23,445 nucleotides of DNA from Collodictyon triciliatum (GCA_043381765.1 JBHJMP010001019.1:1-23445), one strand, 5' to 3'; positions 1-17,769 are shown, counted from the stretch's first letter. Notes: generated by a model from the letters alone, not told the origin. Numbers and translations: made by a program.

Positions 1-170
1 CAAACAAAAACAAACAAAAACAAACAAAAACAAACAAAAACAAACAAAAACAAACAAAAACAAACAAAAACAAACAAAAACAAACAAAAACAAACAAAAA
101 CAAACAAACAAACAAACAAACAAACAAACAAACAAACAAACAAACAAACAAACAAACAAACAAACAAACA
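1..170. repeat. (CAAACAAAAA)n followed by (CAAA)n microsatellite
   Basis: Ten perfect copies of the 10-mer CAAACAAAAA occupy 1-100, then the unit changes to the 4-mer CAAA up to 170. The array runs straight into a 3' splice-site AG at 170-171, so it probably lies in an intron of the gene whose last exons follow. The window starts inside the array, so its real length is unknown. Confidence 0.97.
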
Positions 171-171
171 G

Positions 172-451
172 GAAATCATCGCCGAGGTCCAGAAAGACGA
201 AGAAAGCTTTGAAGGCACTGGAAAGGGTGCAAGCAAAGGCCAATCTTCAGGTATACATTATAGAATGAATTTAGCAAAGCCTCACTCTTTGTTGTTGACA
301 ACTATACCCTTTCAGCCTTGTTCAATTTCTCTGGTAATCATTCTTTATCTTTAGATTCTCATTTATTTTACCCTTTAATCGTCTACTTTTTTTTTTAATT
401 AAATAACAACTTACAGGACCGAAATGCGATGGAGATGTTTGTAGCCTGTAA
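172..451 (+). CDS. 3' end of an unidentified gene (last two exons)
   Basis: I do not recognise this protein. An exon at 172-250 follows an AG and reads without stops (start EIIAEVQKDEESFEG), and ends at a GT donor (gtatac, 251). A second exon from 417, after ttacag, restores frame through a split glycine codon and reads PKCDGDVCSL before a TAA stop at 449-451. The visible tail is 37 residues, hydrophilic, rich in K, E, G and S, and ends in a cysteine-containing tetrapeptide that is not a proper CaaX box. Support is only the matching splice phase and a GC content above its surroundings; there is no domain. All upstream exons lie outside the window. Confidence 0.4.
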
Positions 452-1474
452 AGCGTCATCATCTTCGTGCTTCTACCGGGTGTTGCCAACAAAGACCAAA
501 TAGCGCCAGGTTGAACTGCGAAAAAGACAATCCCAAGAAAAGGCAGAAAAGAAAACAGACTCTCCAAGATACCCGACACATTGCAACACACATCACCGCC
601 AAGAATCCAGCGAGACTACAGACAGAGTGCGTAATGAGCCTTCGAATGATACCCATGTGATGCTTGATTCTCCAAAGCCCGAACACCGGGGAAGAATCCA
701 AGCGGAAGCGCGGTCGCTCGGACTCAAATCCAGGCACAAAACTCTTTCGAGAGGCTCTTTATTATGATGCGTGCGCTCTTTCTGGTGCTGATTGGCAGCT
801 CGCTGGGACGGACTGGGAAGCGACAGACTGAGCGATATGAAGCAGAAAAGATGACTGTTTTGTGGCATTTTTCTTTTCATCTTTCTCTCTGCCTTTGTTC
901 TCTCGCTCGGTTCTGTCCTTCCTGTCGTGCTTGGTGGGTGGTGTGTTGGGTGGTGTGTCCGTGTCGTGGATTCGACGGCCGTATTTCCTCTCTGCTGTTT
1001 CGTGCGTTGTCTTCCTCTTCTCGAGAGTTTTGCCTCTGAATAAACTCTATCCAAGTCACACTGGTTCTGGCTCAATGGAGCGGACTGAAGCGCACTGGAA
1101 AGAAGGAAGAAAATATAAAAAAAAACAGCAACATTCGCTTTTTTTGCCTGCTCATTAGTCTCTTCACTATTTCCGATCCTTTTATTTCTATTATTGCATT
1201 GTTTTTGTTTTTGTTTTTGTTTTTGTTTTTGTTTTTGTTTTTGTTTTTGTTTTTGTTTTTGTTTTTGTTTTTGTTTTTGTTTTTAATACCACTTTGCTAT
1301 GTTTTGTTTTGTATTGTTGTTTTGTTTATTTTATTTTTTTTGTATTTTTTATTTTTTTTTCTTTTGTTATATTATTATCTACAACTCAAGGGAAAGTCGA
1401 AGGACATTGAAATACACGTACAACAATTTGGTATTAGTCACATAATTACTTACACAAAGATCACTTAGGAAAGG
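452..1474. other. Spacer between two plus-strand genes
   Basis: No convincing gene is seen here. The part from 452 to about 1060 is unusually GC-rich for non-coding DNA in this window and is open in several frames on both strands. The most protein-like frame is plus-strand 764-1039 (91 codons), with a signal-peptide-like start (MMRALFLVLIGSS) and a cysteine-rich second half, but no splice or homology support. The right part is AT-rich, with a (GTTTTT)n array at 1201-1284 and T-rich runs to about 1375. Terminator and promoter sequences for the two flanking genes must be here but cannot be pinpointed. Confidence 0.6.
1201..1284. repeat. (GTTTTT)n hexamer microsatellite
   Basis: Fourteen perfect GTTTTT units lie in a row. 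On the opposite strand the unit is CAAAAA, which resembles the unit of the array at 1-100. The two arrays are therefore partly complementary, in opposite orientation, and flank about 1 kb. Confidence 0.98.
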
Positions 1475-4400
1475 ATGGAGCCACGAGCTGCTATTATCGC
1501 TGTTGAAGGTGAGACCAAGGCGTTCAATTGTGAAGCTCTTATCCAATCATTCCATTGACCCCGTATCATACTATCCGATTTACATATTATCTCACCATTC
1601 TCAAATTGATGCATGGATGCGTTGATGTGTTGATACATTCATTTATCTATTCATTTATGTGTCTATTTCCTTGAGCCAGAGAGGACGCCTAGAATCGAGG
1701 ACTTCAACAGAGCGAGAGATGCATACTTGAGCCCAGAAGTTAGGAATACTAAAAAGGTATACAATCTCATAGCCAAAAAATATATTCAGCATTCGGTTGA
1801 CAAGATGATTCGACATCCTTTCTTACATAAATGCAAACGGCGGGAAATCATGGAAAAAAGAAAAAGAAAAAGAAAAAAAGAATATTTAATGGCTTTTTAA
1901 TGGAGAAAATAACCTCTTTTTTCTTTTTATTAAAAACAATTAGGAATTGATCTTACTCATTTTGTTGGCAAAGAATCGCCACGTAACTAATCCGAATTGC
2001 TTTACTATCCCACTTCTACAATCTTTTGTTAAATCACTGGAGGAAAGGTTTTTTTTTTCTTGACCTCTCGCTGAGGTGTTTCTATTATTTGAAACGATTC
2101 TCTTCCGTTTTTCATTATCTGGATGCGTATATCCGCACCATTATGATTATTTCACATTACTTATAATCCACTTAACTTCTTTTTTTTTATATTTATTGTT
2201 AGTCTATTTTCAAAAGTTAACACCCTGCTCATATAACTAGCACGGATCAAACAGAGATTGAAAATGTTCTACTCTTGCTGATAACGTTTTCCTTAAAGAT
2301 GAAAATTGCAGGTATGTTTCCTTTATACTTTCATATCGACAGATATCCAAATACATTATATTGCACACAATTTTTTTCTTTTCCTCCTTTCTTTGAAAAC
2401 GATAATTACTTTATATATGGTCCATAGGGTCGAACTTCAAAGATAAAGGTTTCAAATTTTACTTATATATTCGTAGTATATATTTTCTTTCACGTAGTGC
2501 AGTTTTAAATATTTCTATTCTAAGGTATTGCCTTGGATTTGGTCGAAAAGTCAGCTAAACTGTCGGTAATTATGATTGAAGCGCGCATATCCGGTTCTAT
2601 TATTGCATATTCGGTAAACTTCCTTGGGAGCTGCTGGTGTAATTGTTTTTTATATAAATTGTCAATTGCATTCATTCTATGTACTGCTTCTTCATCATAG
2701 GGACAATAATTTTTTTGAATTGCATATTTATGTTAATAATCATACAACATGTACAGCTTTGGTATCTCGTGAACTGCAAAGTTGTATTATCACCATCATG
2801 GGAGAGTTACTCCGTTCAAGAAAGAGAGTGTTAATGTATTTAATCATTTCCTGAATGCTATCAATAGCTCTACCCCAAACTAAAATTTTTTCTTTTTAAA
2901 ATAATATTAACAACCCTACTCGATATGGCCTAAACTAATTCAACCTTAATAATATGCCAGAGCCATAAACTCATACATTACAAACTTTTTGAATGGATAT
3001 CATCATCTTTGTATCGATCTACCTCCCTCTGACTTGGGTGATATGTGCCTGCTCTTGCTACAATTCTGGGATGAATCTCATTACGAAGATAGAGGAGATA
3101 ATACCGTGCAAGACGTCGATCCACAGGATTCAAATAGACTTAGACTGAAAATTGTGGAATACAACCGCCACTTGGAGCAAGAAGATGATGATGAATATCC
3201 TCATGACGATGACTCATCTCTGTCCGTCGACACTCAACTGATCATTTTCCAGTTTTTTGAGCGACTCTACTCATCCAAATACGCCAAACAAGGATTTAAA
3301 AAATTACCTATGTCAAAGTCTGTGGAAGGACCAGAAATACTCGATTGGACGGACGCAATCGACCGAACCATAGAATGCTCGTTGCTGTTTGGAAGCAAAA
3401 GTTTGACACACAACCATTTAAACAAATTTCATTTTACCTGCATTGACATCAATTCCACTTCCCTTTGTATTTTTTTATTTATTTTTTGTACAGAAAAATA
3501 CGTCGTGAATGAAAAGTATCAATATTTCCTTTGCTAACATGTCTTTATTCCACGTCACTGTAGATTCAAGTCTGCTATCAATCGTTGCCTCCGCTGGATT
3601 GCTGTTTGTTTTCTTAAACATACGCCAAACTTCTTGCTTATTACAATCTGTTAGTTGGGTTATATATAAATATTTGTGCAAATTGCATGAATGCTCTAAT
3701 ATTTAGTCCCAGAGGGCATGCAATTTAAGGGAAACTAAATATTATATTGTAATATCCTGAACAAACAGAAAAAGCCATCTCACGAATGTCCAGAGATATA
3801 AATCAAAATCCATTCATCTGGACCATTTTGTAACTGTAATGCCTCACCTCATTCGATTCTTGGATATTATTAATAGATTGGTTGGCAAAGGTAAATCAGT
3901 ATATAAGATAAAGCTATTTTTTACCCTCCGTTATTTATAAGCAAGAATACGTTTCAAAGTAAAACCCAGCACAAAATGCCGTATTTTTTTTTTGATATTG
4001 CACAGACTTGGATGATTCTGAACGCCGGTGTGTTGTTATTGCTCTTGTTCATGCATGGGATGTTGTATCGTTGGCGATGGGATTTCCAATCTCTAAGCAA
4101 GTTCGACTTCCCAACTACGATGTAAGCCATGTCTTAAACAGCATGTATACATTCATTTATCATTGAATTCCCTCTATTTTTAGTTTAACTCGCCATATAT
4201 AGCGAAAGTTCACGATTTTTTTCACTCTTAGGAATTATCCATTGCGCTAGTTGATTTTTTGCTTGATGATTTAATTTGTTTTGATTGGATCGGTACTGAA
4301 CCAAACACAACAGTACAGCGGGTATATTCCATCTTCATATTTCAACATAAAAAAGAAGAGTTGATAAATATAAAGATAATATGTGACAAATGCATGTCAA

Positions 4401-6737
4401 TATTACAAAATTTTCAGTTCTTGTCTCATCTAATAGCCAACAAATCGTATAGAAAGTTCAAACTTACCTCGGTACAAAGTTTTTTCTAACATCAAGCCCG
4501 TTGACAAAAATTGTTGCATCAATATATGGAGTACTTCAGCCCCAGACTCGAGATGAGATTATAGAAAGGTAAAAAATACCAGCGTCTCGTTTTTTTCTTT
4601 CAAAAAATGTTATATCGGAGGCCAAAGTCTCTCGTATGGCACGAATTGAATTAAAGGAAGTAAGGAGAAAGGAGAAAAATCAGTTTACATATATATTCAC
4701 ATACATCTATTTTAGGGGAAACCAACTTCATATTAATTCCATTAAAATGCTAATACAGAGTTTATGAATATGCAAATAAATCATATGAGTTTTTTATGGA
4801 GTACCATTACAACCGCAGCTCAGGTACCGCAAATAAATATTTTAGAATTCAGTTTGCACATATAGGATACATTTGAATGATTCGTTATAATAATTTATCA
4901 TTATATTTGCACAGATGGGCTCTATGAAAACATGAACAAGCTATTTCAGGGTGCTTATATTTGTATTGGAATGTTCATCTCTCCTATTCTTGAGAGGTTA
5001 TCAGGTATATATTCTATAATTCAAGAACGTGCGTGCATCTTGATAGAACTATTCAATTATTTTTTTTTTTAGGAATATATCACTGGAGCTATACATCTAC
5101 AATCATATGTATGCATTCAATATAAAATTGTTGTTTATATATTAGCGAAAGGGATTTCACGATTGATTTACATTTTCTCTTGGATGGAGTTTGCTAGAGT
5201 CGACTTTAGCCAACTTCGCACGTTGGTTAAGAGGTTGAGCGATGTTGTTATTGAAAATCCAGCACTATTAGTAGACGTATTTGATTTAGCCTTCAAAAGC
5301 AAAGGTTGAAGTCGCCACACCGCTCCTATAATAGAATTCGCATACTCATAAGATTACTTTAAATCCATCAGAACCTAATTTAAATATGCCCTGTATTCAA
5401 GCCAGATATTAATGATGATTTCAGATAGTCGAGAAATATCACTGGATGGATTGGTGTTGAAGAAGCCCAGGGTCGCATTCTTTCTGACGTTGTTGCAGTC
5501 TTTTCAGATAGATATGATTCCTGAACTGTCTCTAAAAAAATGGATGGCTGTATTGTTCCAGTATGCCTCATATCTTTTGACCTCATTACACTATACAATA
5601 TTCTCTTATTATCTTTTAAGTTTACATATATGTGTGTCACCAACATCATTTTTTCTTCTATCCTTCCCATTTTTGATATTTAACGATACCACTTCTGTTT
5701 GAACAGCCGATTACAATTAGTTTCATATCGCCTGAGCTAAGTCGTTTCCACTTAAAAACTTGTTAGGTACATGACATACCCGAGTTTGTATGTGACTAGA
5801 CAGGTCCATGTGGCCCTGCGAAACATCATCGCAAGCAAACCATCCGGTGTTGAAAAGATCCTTCCGTATTACATATCTCGCTCACTTGAGACATACCCCA
5901 AAACAACACCAGTGGATAGCATAGCAGGTGCGATGGGACTCGTTCATGTCATCTTCCCTTCTCGAGACCCCATGGCCCTATACTGTTTCGACATGCTCCG
6001 AAGCGAGATTCATAAGCGCATTACTGTGAAGGTAATGAAACAACTTGAATAAGAGCTGCGCGTCTTCTATCCACTACCACACATTACTGCTAAAAAAAAA
6101 AAAAGAAGAAAAAAAAAAGAAGTACCTGTTCAGGAGTTATTATCAAATAAGGACGTTATCTTAATTTTTTCTACCCTGTTTTCCTACCTGCGCTGATGTC
6201 GATATACCTTAGTCACCGGAAGGTTCGTCTGGGGGCGAAATACCATTGAGAAGTATACCAGAGACCACGTTGAAAATGTTTTCGGTGCTGTTCTTCATTT
6301 TGACCATGATTGACGCATCTTTGCTGCCTCTTTTTATCAGCGATATTGAGAAACTCATCATATCCACACCAAAATCATCACATGAGAAAATTTCGTCGAG
6401 TTTGTTCTTTTTTGTCTCTGCAAATTATGATTACTCTCGCAAGAGCACTCTTTTGAAGTGGTAAGCGAAAAAGAAAGAAAAAAATGTAATTTAAGAAGAC
6501 ACAGATCCGCTCTACTTCTCCCTCAAATAAAATACTTTATAATAAATTCGATGGTTACACGCCATATCGCATATTTATCCATTTAATATGTGCTGCAGTG
6601 CAATCGCGCAATTTTCTTTTTTTTTTTTCACCATACCTTTCAATCTTGTTAGGTACTTGGACATCACAGCCAGACTCAACATCCCCAAGTTCCAGCTCGA
6701 CGAGTATCAGCCGAGATCGGCACTTGCCTCTCTTTAG
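1475..6737 (+). CDS. Unidentified helix-rich, HEAT/ARM-like protein, many exons
   Basis: I do not recognise this gene. The proposed start is ATG 1475 (MEPRAAIIAVE, exon 1475-1508). Exons that join in phase include 1680-1756, 1944-2047, 2241-2311, 2428-2448 (a 21-nt microexon), 2525-about 2565, 2961-3400, 3494-3515 (22 nt), 3564-about 3649, 3769-3890, 4006-4121, 4232-about 4320, 4497-4568, 4759-4823, 4915-5004, 5767-6031, 6213-6460 and 6653-6737 (TAG stop). Further exons lie at about 5093-5122, 5149-5305 and 5430-5560. Joins near 2565-2960, 3650-3768 and 5305-5430 are unresolved. The predicted product is roughly 850-900 residues of amphipathic helices (for example ELILLILLAKNRHV and HFVTVMPHLIRFLDIINRL) with one acidic loop (EQEDDDEYPHDDD, near 3175-3215). 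There is no signal peptide or clear membrane segment. The pattern suggests a solenoid scaffold. The segment at 5800-5950 loosely resembles the middle of Blm10/PA200 proteasome activators, but that family is about twice as long, so I do not assign it. Confidence 0.75.
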
Positions 6738-7315
6738 GTGCTTTTATGGTGTTATCAAAACGATTGGTAAAATAAAATAATACCACCGAATGCTTTCTTG
6801 TCGCACCAAAGACCTTTTTCCTGCATCATCCCAGCGCGACCAACCACACAACCCCTGCCGGCAAGTACCAAGATGCAACGCGACCGCACTTCCGCCCTTT
6901 AAATCCAATTGCAGAAATCGTTGGCTAATAATAGCCTGAGTAGCGTATCCGTTACATTTGTCTTTCTTTTTTCCCTTCCCTTTCCTTTCCTTTGTACCTT
7001 AACCGCTTTATTTGCGTGTTCGAAATCTCCCTGCGACAAGATCACAAGCAAAGCAGCTGTGATTGAGGATCGGCTAGGGCAGACGGAAAGTCTGGGAGGT
7101 GAGAAGTGTGCGTGTAGGACTGCGTCTTGCCGGAAGAACCCAGCGCGCAACATCGGCAGTTGTTGCTGGATGATGAAAGAAAATAAATTCTTCTTTATTA
7201 TTATTATTATTATTATTATTTCGGATAAAACTAAAGTTAACAAGACTATCCTGGTGGCTGAGGAAAAAAAATCAGAGAAGCTCTTTGTGGCTTAACATCA
7301 CTTTTTCGCTACCAC
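6738..7315. other. Spacer upstream of NME7
   Basis: This 578-bp interval lies between the stop of the helical-repeat gene and the proposed NME7 start. It holds a (TTA)n tract of about nine units at 7195-7221 and pyrimidine-rich DNA around 6955-6995. Both strands have stop-free runs, but none shows splice-consistent coding. The NME7 promoter is expected here; no specific element can be named. Confidence 0.6.
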
Positions 7316-9601
7316 ATGTCTGTCTCTGTTTTTCATGGCAAAGCTGACCTTGTAAGCGTCTCTCACAATAGAAGAAAAAGAAAAGCACTATTCTACTTTG
7401 ATCTAACGCAAACTCTGCTGCTTCTGCAACGGCAACTCCATATGGTTCGTTCACACATGTACTATACAAGTGACCTCTTCAGTGTCATAGTTATACTTTG
7501 TTTTTTTTTTTTTGTTTTTTTGCTTGCTACTCCCTTGTTTACATTTGGTGCCAAACTGAAAACTAACACACCAAACAGGACTCAGAAGGACGCTACAGCT
7601 TTGTCGTAGAATGGTACGACACAGGGGCATCTCTGAATCGCCAATACCAGCTCTTTTTTTATCCACAGGACAACTCCGTAGAGATGGTACCCACGTTTCT
7701 TTCCTGTATTTCATTATATTCTATTCTCCTTTCTCCTCCTCTGCACTCTGTTTTCTCACGCACAGGTTGCCGCCTTTTTTTCTTTTCTATTTTTATTATA
7801 CATTTTATTTTCTACTTTCATATTCGCTCCTTTTGTCAACCATGATTGTGTTCTGACCCGGCAACCTTTGATTTCGGTCTAGTTCGATATCAAGTACCGC
7901 AAGACCTTTCTGAAGCGGACTGTATATCCGGCTGTTGGTCTTCAAGACTTGACGATCGGCGCGACAGTGTCGATCTATGCGCGCCAACTGAAGGTCGTTG
8001 GGACAGCCGATCAGGTCACAACACGCACGCTGAGCGCTACTCGGGAAAGCACATATGCCATGATCAAGCCGGACGCTTATGCCCACATCGGCAAGATTCT
8101 CGACATGATTCTGAAGGCTGGGTTCACAATCAGCAATCTCAAGATGCTCAAGCTGGACCAACGCACTGCAGAGACCTTCTATGGAGAGCATCGAGGGAAG
8201 CCCTTCTTTGAGTATGATTTTCCCATCCCTTCCTTTTGCCTCTTACTCCTCATTCGATCCCACTACCCACATGGTCTCTTGATAACATCAGTAAATATTG
8301 GCTGTGTTGTGCGTCAGGTCTTACGGCGGATGAACTCAACATAAACTGAATCTCGCTCAAATAGGAGACTGATTTCTTTCATTACCGAAGACGCCGTAGT
8401 GGCGATGGAGCTTACAGGCAAAGACGCAGTTATCAAATGGAGAGAGCTACTTGGTTTGTAACATAGTATTTACTCGCTTTTAATTGGACCTTTTGTTTAA
8501 TTATCGTTGTCTTTTATTTTAAAATTATTACCATTACTTTGTAGGGCCAACCAACACAGCTGTGGCCAAGGAAAAGGCGCCAGCTTCTATACGTGCATTG
8601 TACGGCACTGATGGGACTCGTAACGCTGCCCATGGTAGCGATAGTAAAGAGAGCGCTGCTAGGGTAAGTTTCACCCTCGCATACCGAGTCGGCCTGAGTT
8701 ATATGACTACTTAGAAATAGCACTTTAATCATGGTTTGCGGCTTGAATTATAGGAGCTTAACTTTTTCTTCGGGTCTGATGTGGTACCCATGCCAACAAC
8801 AGCATGTTTTACGTTTTGTACCTTATGTCTCATCAAGCCTCGAGCAATCAACGATAGGAATGCCGGTGAAATTGTCGATGCTATTCTGCAGGTTCGCCGT
8901 TACCTCCCCCGTGAAATAGTGTTGTTATAGTGAGACCCAACATGCATTTCCTTCAGCTAACTCAATCTATCACGTTTTTTTTTTTTTTTTGTCGCAGGCT
9001 GGCTTCGAGGTATCTGCCATCCGTTTTGTCCGACTGGATTTAACAAATGCCCAAGAATTTCTTGAAGTGTACAAGGGTGTCGTTCCCGAATATCGAGTAT
9101 GAATCTCACTGTTCTTAACATTTAATAACTTTTCTGAAAATAAGGATCAAGGTAGAAAACTTGAATTGACATTATTTTCTTTTGATCCAGGGTATGAGCG
9201 AAATGCTTGCATCTGGACCTGTCATTGCCCTGGAAATACGAGGAGAGGATATTGTCAATACATTCCGCGCGTTCTGCGGCCCATCCGACCCTGAAATTGC
9301 TCGGCATCTACGACCAAACACACTTCGTGCCCGGTTCGGAGTCGACAAAATCCACAATGCAGTTCACTGCACCGACCTTCCCGAAGACGGTCTCCTTGAG
9401 GTAACTCCTTTTCTTTCCTTATTTCGTTAATTCGTTCGTTCGTTCGGTATGTTTTACTGCCATGAGTCGTTAACTACTGCGTGCTTTCGACTCGCGTCAT
9501 TGATTTTTTTTTCCTTTATTCAATTCAAAGACTCGCGTCATTGATTAATCATCCTTGTTCTACATGCACAGTGCGAGTACTTTTTCAAGTTTCTCCCATA
9601 G
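7316..9601 (+). CDS. NME7: NME7, nucleoside diphosphate kinase 7 (DM10 plus two NDK domains)
   Basis: Nine exons join in phase to give 385 aa (human NME7 is 376): 7316-7351, 7579-7686, 7883-8211, 8365-8453, 8545-8663, 8754-8891, 8998-9096, 9191-9400 and 9572-9601 (TAG). The start ATG 7316 gives a 12-residue first exon (MSVSVFHGKADL) that ends at gtaagc in the phase the DM10 exon needs. Residues about 13-95 form the DM10 domain (FVVEWYDTGASLNRQYQLFF). The first NDK domain has the NAAHG active-site motif with His217 and the second has NAVHCTD with His365, so both catalytic histidines are kept. The second domain also keeps CGPSDPEIARHLRP. Known role of the family: NDP/NTP phosphotransfer, association with the gamma-tubulin ring complex, and a place among axonemal proteins. 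The last exon codes for only nine residues. A 17-nt duplication and a (TTCG)n tract lie in the last intron. Confidence 0.96.
9489..9546. repeat. Direct repeat in the last NME7 intron
   Basis: The 17-mer GACTCGCGTCATTGATT occurs at 9489-9505 and again at 9530-9546, a 41-bp offset. Both copies are in the 171-nt intron 9401-9571, next to a (TTCG)n tract at about 9431-9446. It looks like a local tandem duplication. Confidence 0.9.
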
Positions 9602-10572
9602 CGTCCCAGCCTTGATGCAAGCCTGATACAAACTGCCCTGTGTCATCTTATATCCCCTGTTTGACTTCACTTCCTTTCCTCCACAGAAGCCCCATAATAA
9701 ATACAAGATTACAGACACAAATGCCAGTCCACTCGCCAAATCTTCAATCATCGTGGCATCATCAACCACCACCGAGAAATGACTTTAAGTCCCTGATGAA
9801 TCATCCCTCTCACGCACTGAACTCCTGCTCCTCTCATCCTCGTCACCACCCGCAGACCAAACACGAAAGAACCACCGCGAATCCAAAAAAATTCTTACTA
9901 AATTCCACATTAGAATTATATGAAAATAGCTTAACGTGGCAAATGTTTGGATTTTAGGTTGTGTGGCCTGCGCTATATATTCAGAAAGCAATGCTTCGGT
10001 GTAATCATCTGGAGCGGCGAGAAAAGCAGGAATCGTGAAGCAAAGGCCGTCGTGTTGAAAAAGCAAAGGAACAAACACAAGCGATCCAGTCAACGAGAGT
10101 GGGCGAGGCAGAATCAGAGACACCCGTTCTGGCCGAAACCGTCGGGAAAGGGATCACACGCGCCTTGCATTCTCGGCCAGAGACTTATCCCTAACTTTGA
10201 GTGAGAAAGAAGAAGGCGATCCCACGGAAAATACCTCAAGTCGGCCTCTGTGACTCTTGCTCTTTCGTAGACTCGAAGTCTCCACAACTTTGTTGAACAA
10301 GAACGGGAAGAAAAAGTCTACTCTATGCTGCTGTTCTTTCTCACCCTTTGTTCTCGTGAATACGCGACCTTTCTTTGTCTTGTTGGGAAGCTTGAATAGA
10401 TCAAGAGACAAGTGAACGCCTTACCTTTTTTTTTTTTTTAACTCAAGCTCTTTTTTCTTTTCCCATTGTTTTTCTTAGCGTATGGCTGCTTCTGGTCATA
10501 GTTTTTTTCTTTCATTATCAGTTTACTGACTTATTTATTTCATCGCACAGATTAAAACCACGCAAGCTTTCC
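9602..10572. other. Spacer between NME7 and the DEAD-box gene
   Basis: This interval of 971 bp holds the NME7 3' end and the helicase 5' region. Several 70-110-codon open frames exist on both strands, but none has splice support, domains or a believable composition. A T-rich run at 10428-10439 and further pyrimidine tracts precede the helicase ATG. An intron within the helicase 5' UTR, ending at cacag near 10551, is possible but not demonstrable. Confidence 0.6.
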
Positions 10573-13761
<3,189 letters not shown>

Positions 13762-15167
13762 CTGGGCCGTGGACATTGAGCGGGCTTATGTCCCGCGTGT
13801 GGTGGGGCCATAATTTGGTCTCGTCCGTCCTATCAGACAGGCTATCTTGACTCTCTGTTCCTGTCATAATTCTAAAGAAGAAAAAAAACCAACCACGAAA
13901 GAAAAAAAAAAAGAAAAATTCCTTGGAGAACGAGAAAAGAACATTTTGTTGCTACGACCCAAACATCAATCTCCGCTATTGTGAAGAAACAACCCCTCCA
14001 ACCGCATTCTCACAACTCCTTTCATGAGTCCTTTACGTCTATGTCTCTTGCTTCCCTCCCGATGGCGATGGTGACAACAGCCTCACTTTGCCACAATCAT
14101 TATCATCACCATCACCGCTGCTAATACATGACTATCCGTGTTGTGTCCATCCCCCCGTCCATATCTCTCCTCCCCTTCTGCATCTGCTATATCCTACACC
14201 AACTCCCTTTTTGACCGCCATCATGTGTTTCTTTCCCTTCATCCATATGTGTTGTAAAAGAAATCCGCCACCTCCCTTCATCATCCCCAGCCTCGCCAGG
14301 AACAACCGAGGGAGTCCGAGAAAGAAAGAAAGAGAGAGAGGAAAGAAGGCTTGTCTGGAATACGACAGACTCTCTTCCACCTTTTCTTTTCTCTTCTTTC
14401 CTTCATTCCTTAACCATGTCTCTCAAACACCACACTCACCCGCAAACAATCAAACGTATTTTTTTTGCTCCTTCAGAAAAGAAAAGAAACCATCTCCTCA
14501 AACCAACGGGAAGGACGCTCCGTCACCACCTTGCTTCAATCCGTCTCCACACACCACATCCCTGTCAGCCACGGCCAAACACGCCATCCTTTAAAAGGAC
14601 AAGATGTGCCGCGGATGAAGCAAACACCCACTGCCTTTCTTCACATATCACATCAAGAAAAGAAGAAGAAACAAGAAATTAACCAGCACAAGAAAACCAC
14701 CAGGCCACGCTCTGGCTTCATCACCACCATCACACCAGATCAGAGTCTAAGCAGCCTGTCACTCTCTCTCTCTCCCTCAATCTTATCTCTGCCCTTCGCC
14801 CTCGCCTCACTCGTTGTCCCTGTTCTTGTGCTGGTTCTAATTGCCTCATCCTCTCTCTCCCTCACACACTCCTTTTTTTCTCTCTTCTTTTGCATCGCTC
14901 TTCAAGAAATAAATCGACCATCAAGTCAAACCATTCCCATGCGATTCACTTTATTCTGCCCGAGACACGCAATCACGCGCAAACACATGCTCAAGAAAGA
15001 AATGGATTCATGTGCGGCAAACACATATATGCCCGGTATAACAGATGAACAATACGAACACCGATGGCCGGGACTGGGTGCTCCACTAACTCAATCGGCG
15101 CTGCAAAGTAAAAGTACAAAACTGGAGCCCATGCAAAGGGCGCAAGGAGGTCAGAGAGATACGCAGG
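13762..15167. other. Convergent spacer between helicase and cyclase genes
   Basis: The plus-strand helicase ends at 13761 and the minus-strand cyclase stops at 15168, so this 1.4-kb interval holds both 3' ends. An A-rich tract lies at 13880-13920, and purine-rich and pyrimidine-rich tracts lie at 14320-14410 and 14760-14890. The plus strand has a stop-free run of 239 codons from 14465, but its composition (CT-microsatellite Ser/Leu runs, no domain) argues against a gene. No RNA gene was recognised. Confidence 0.65.

Positions 15168-17769
<2,602 letters not shown>

Noticed and set aside
593-1075. 160-codon open frame on the minus strand
   Set aside because: Low-complexity Arg/Ser/Thr/His composition with no domain. 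The complementary strand is equally open, as expected for GC-rich non-coding DNA.
1199-1468. Phe-Leu repeat open frame
   Set aside because: It is a direct translation of the (GTTTTT)n array followed by AT-rich sequence.
5767-6737. Assignment of the helical-repeat gene to proteasome activator PA200/Blm10
   Set aside because: Only a loose residue pattern supports it. The gene encodes about half the usual family length, and the N-terminal exons do not match what I know of PA200.
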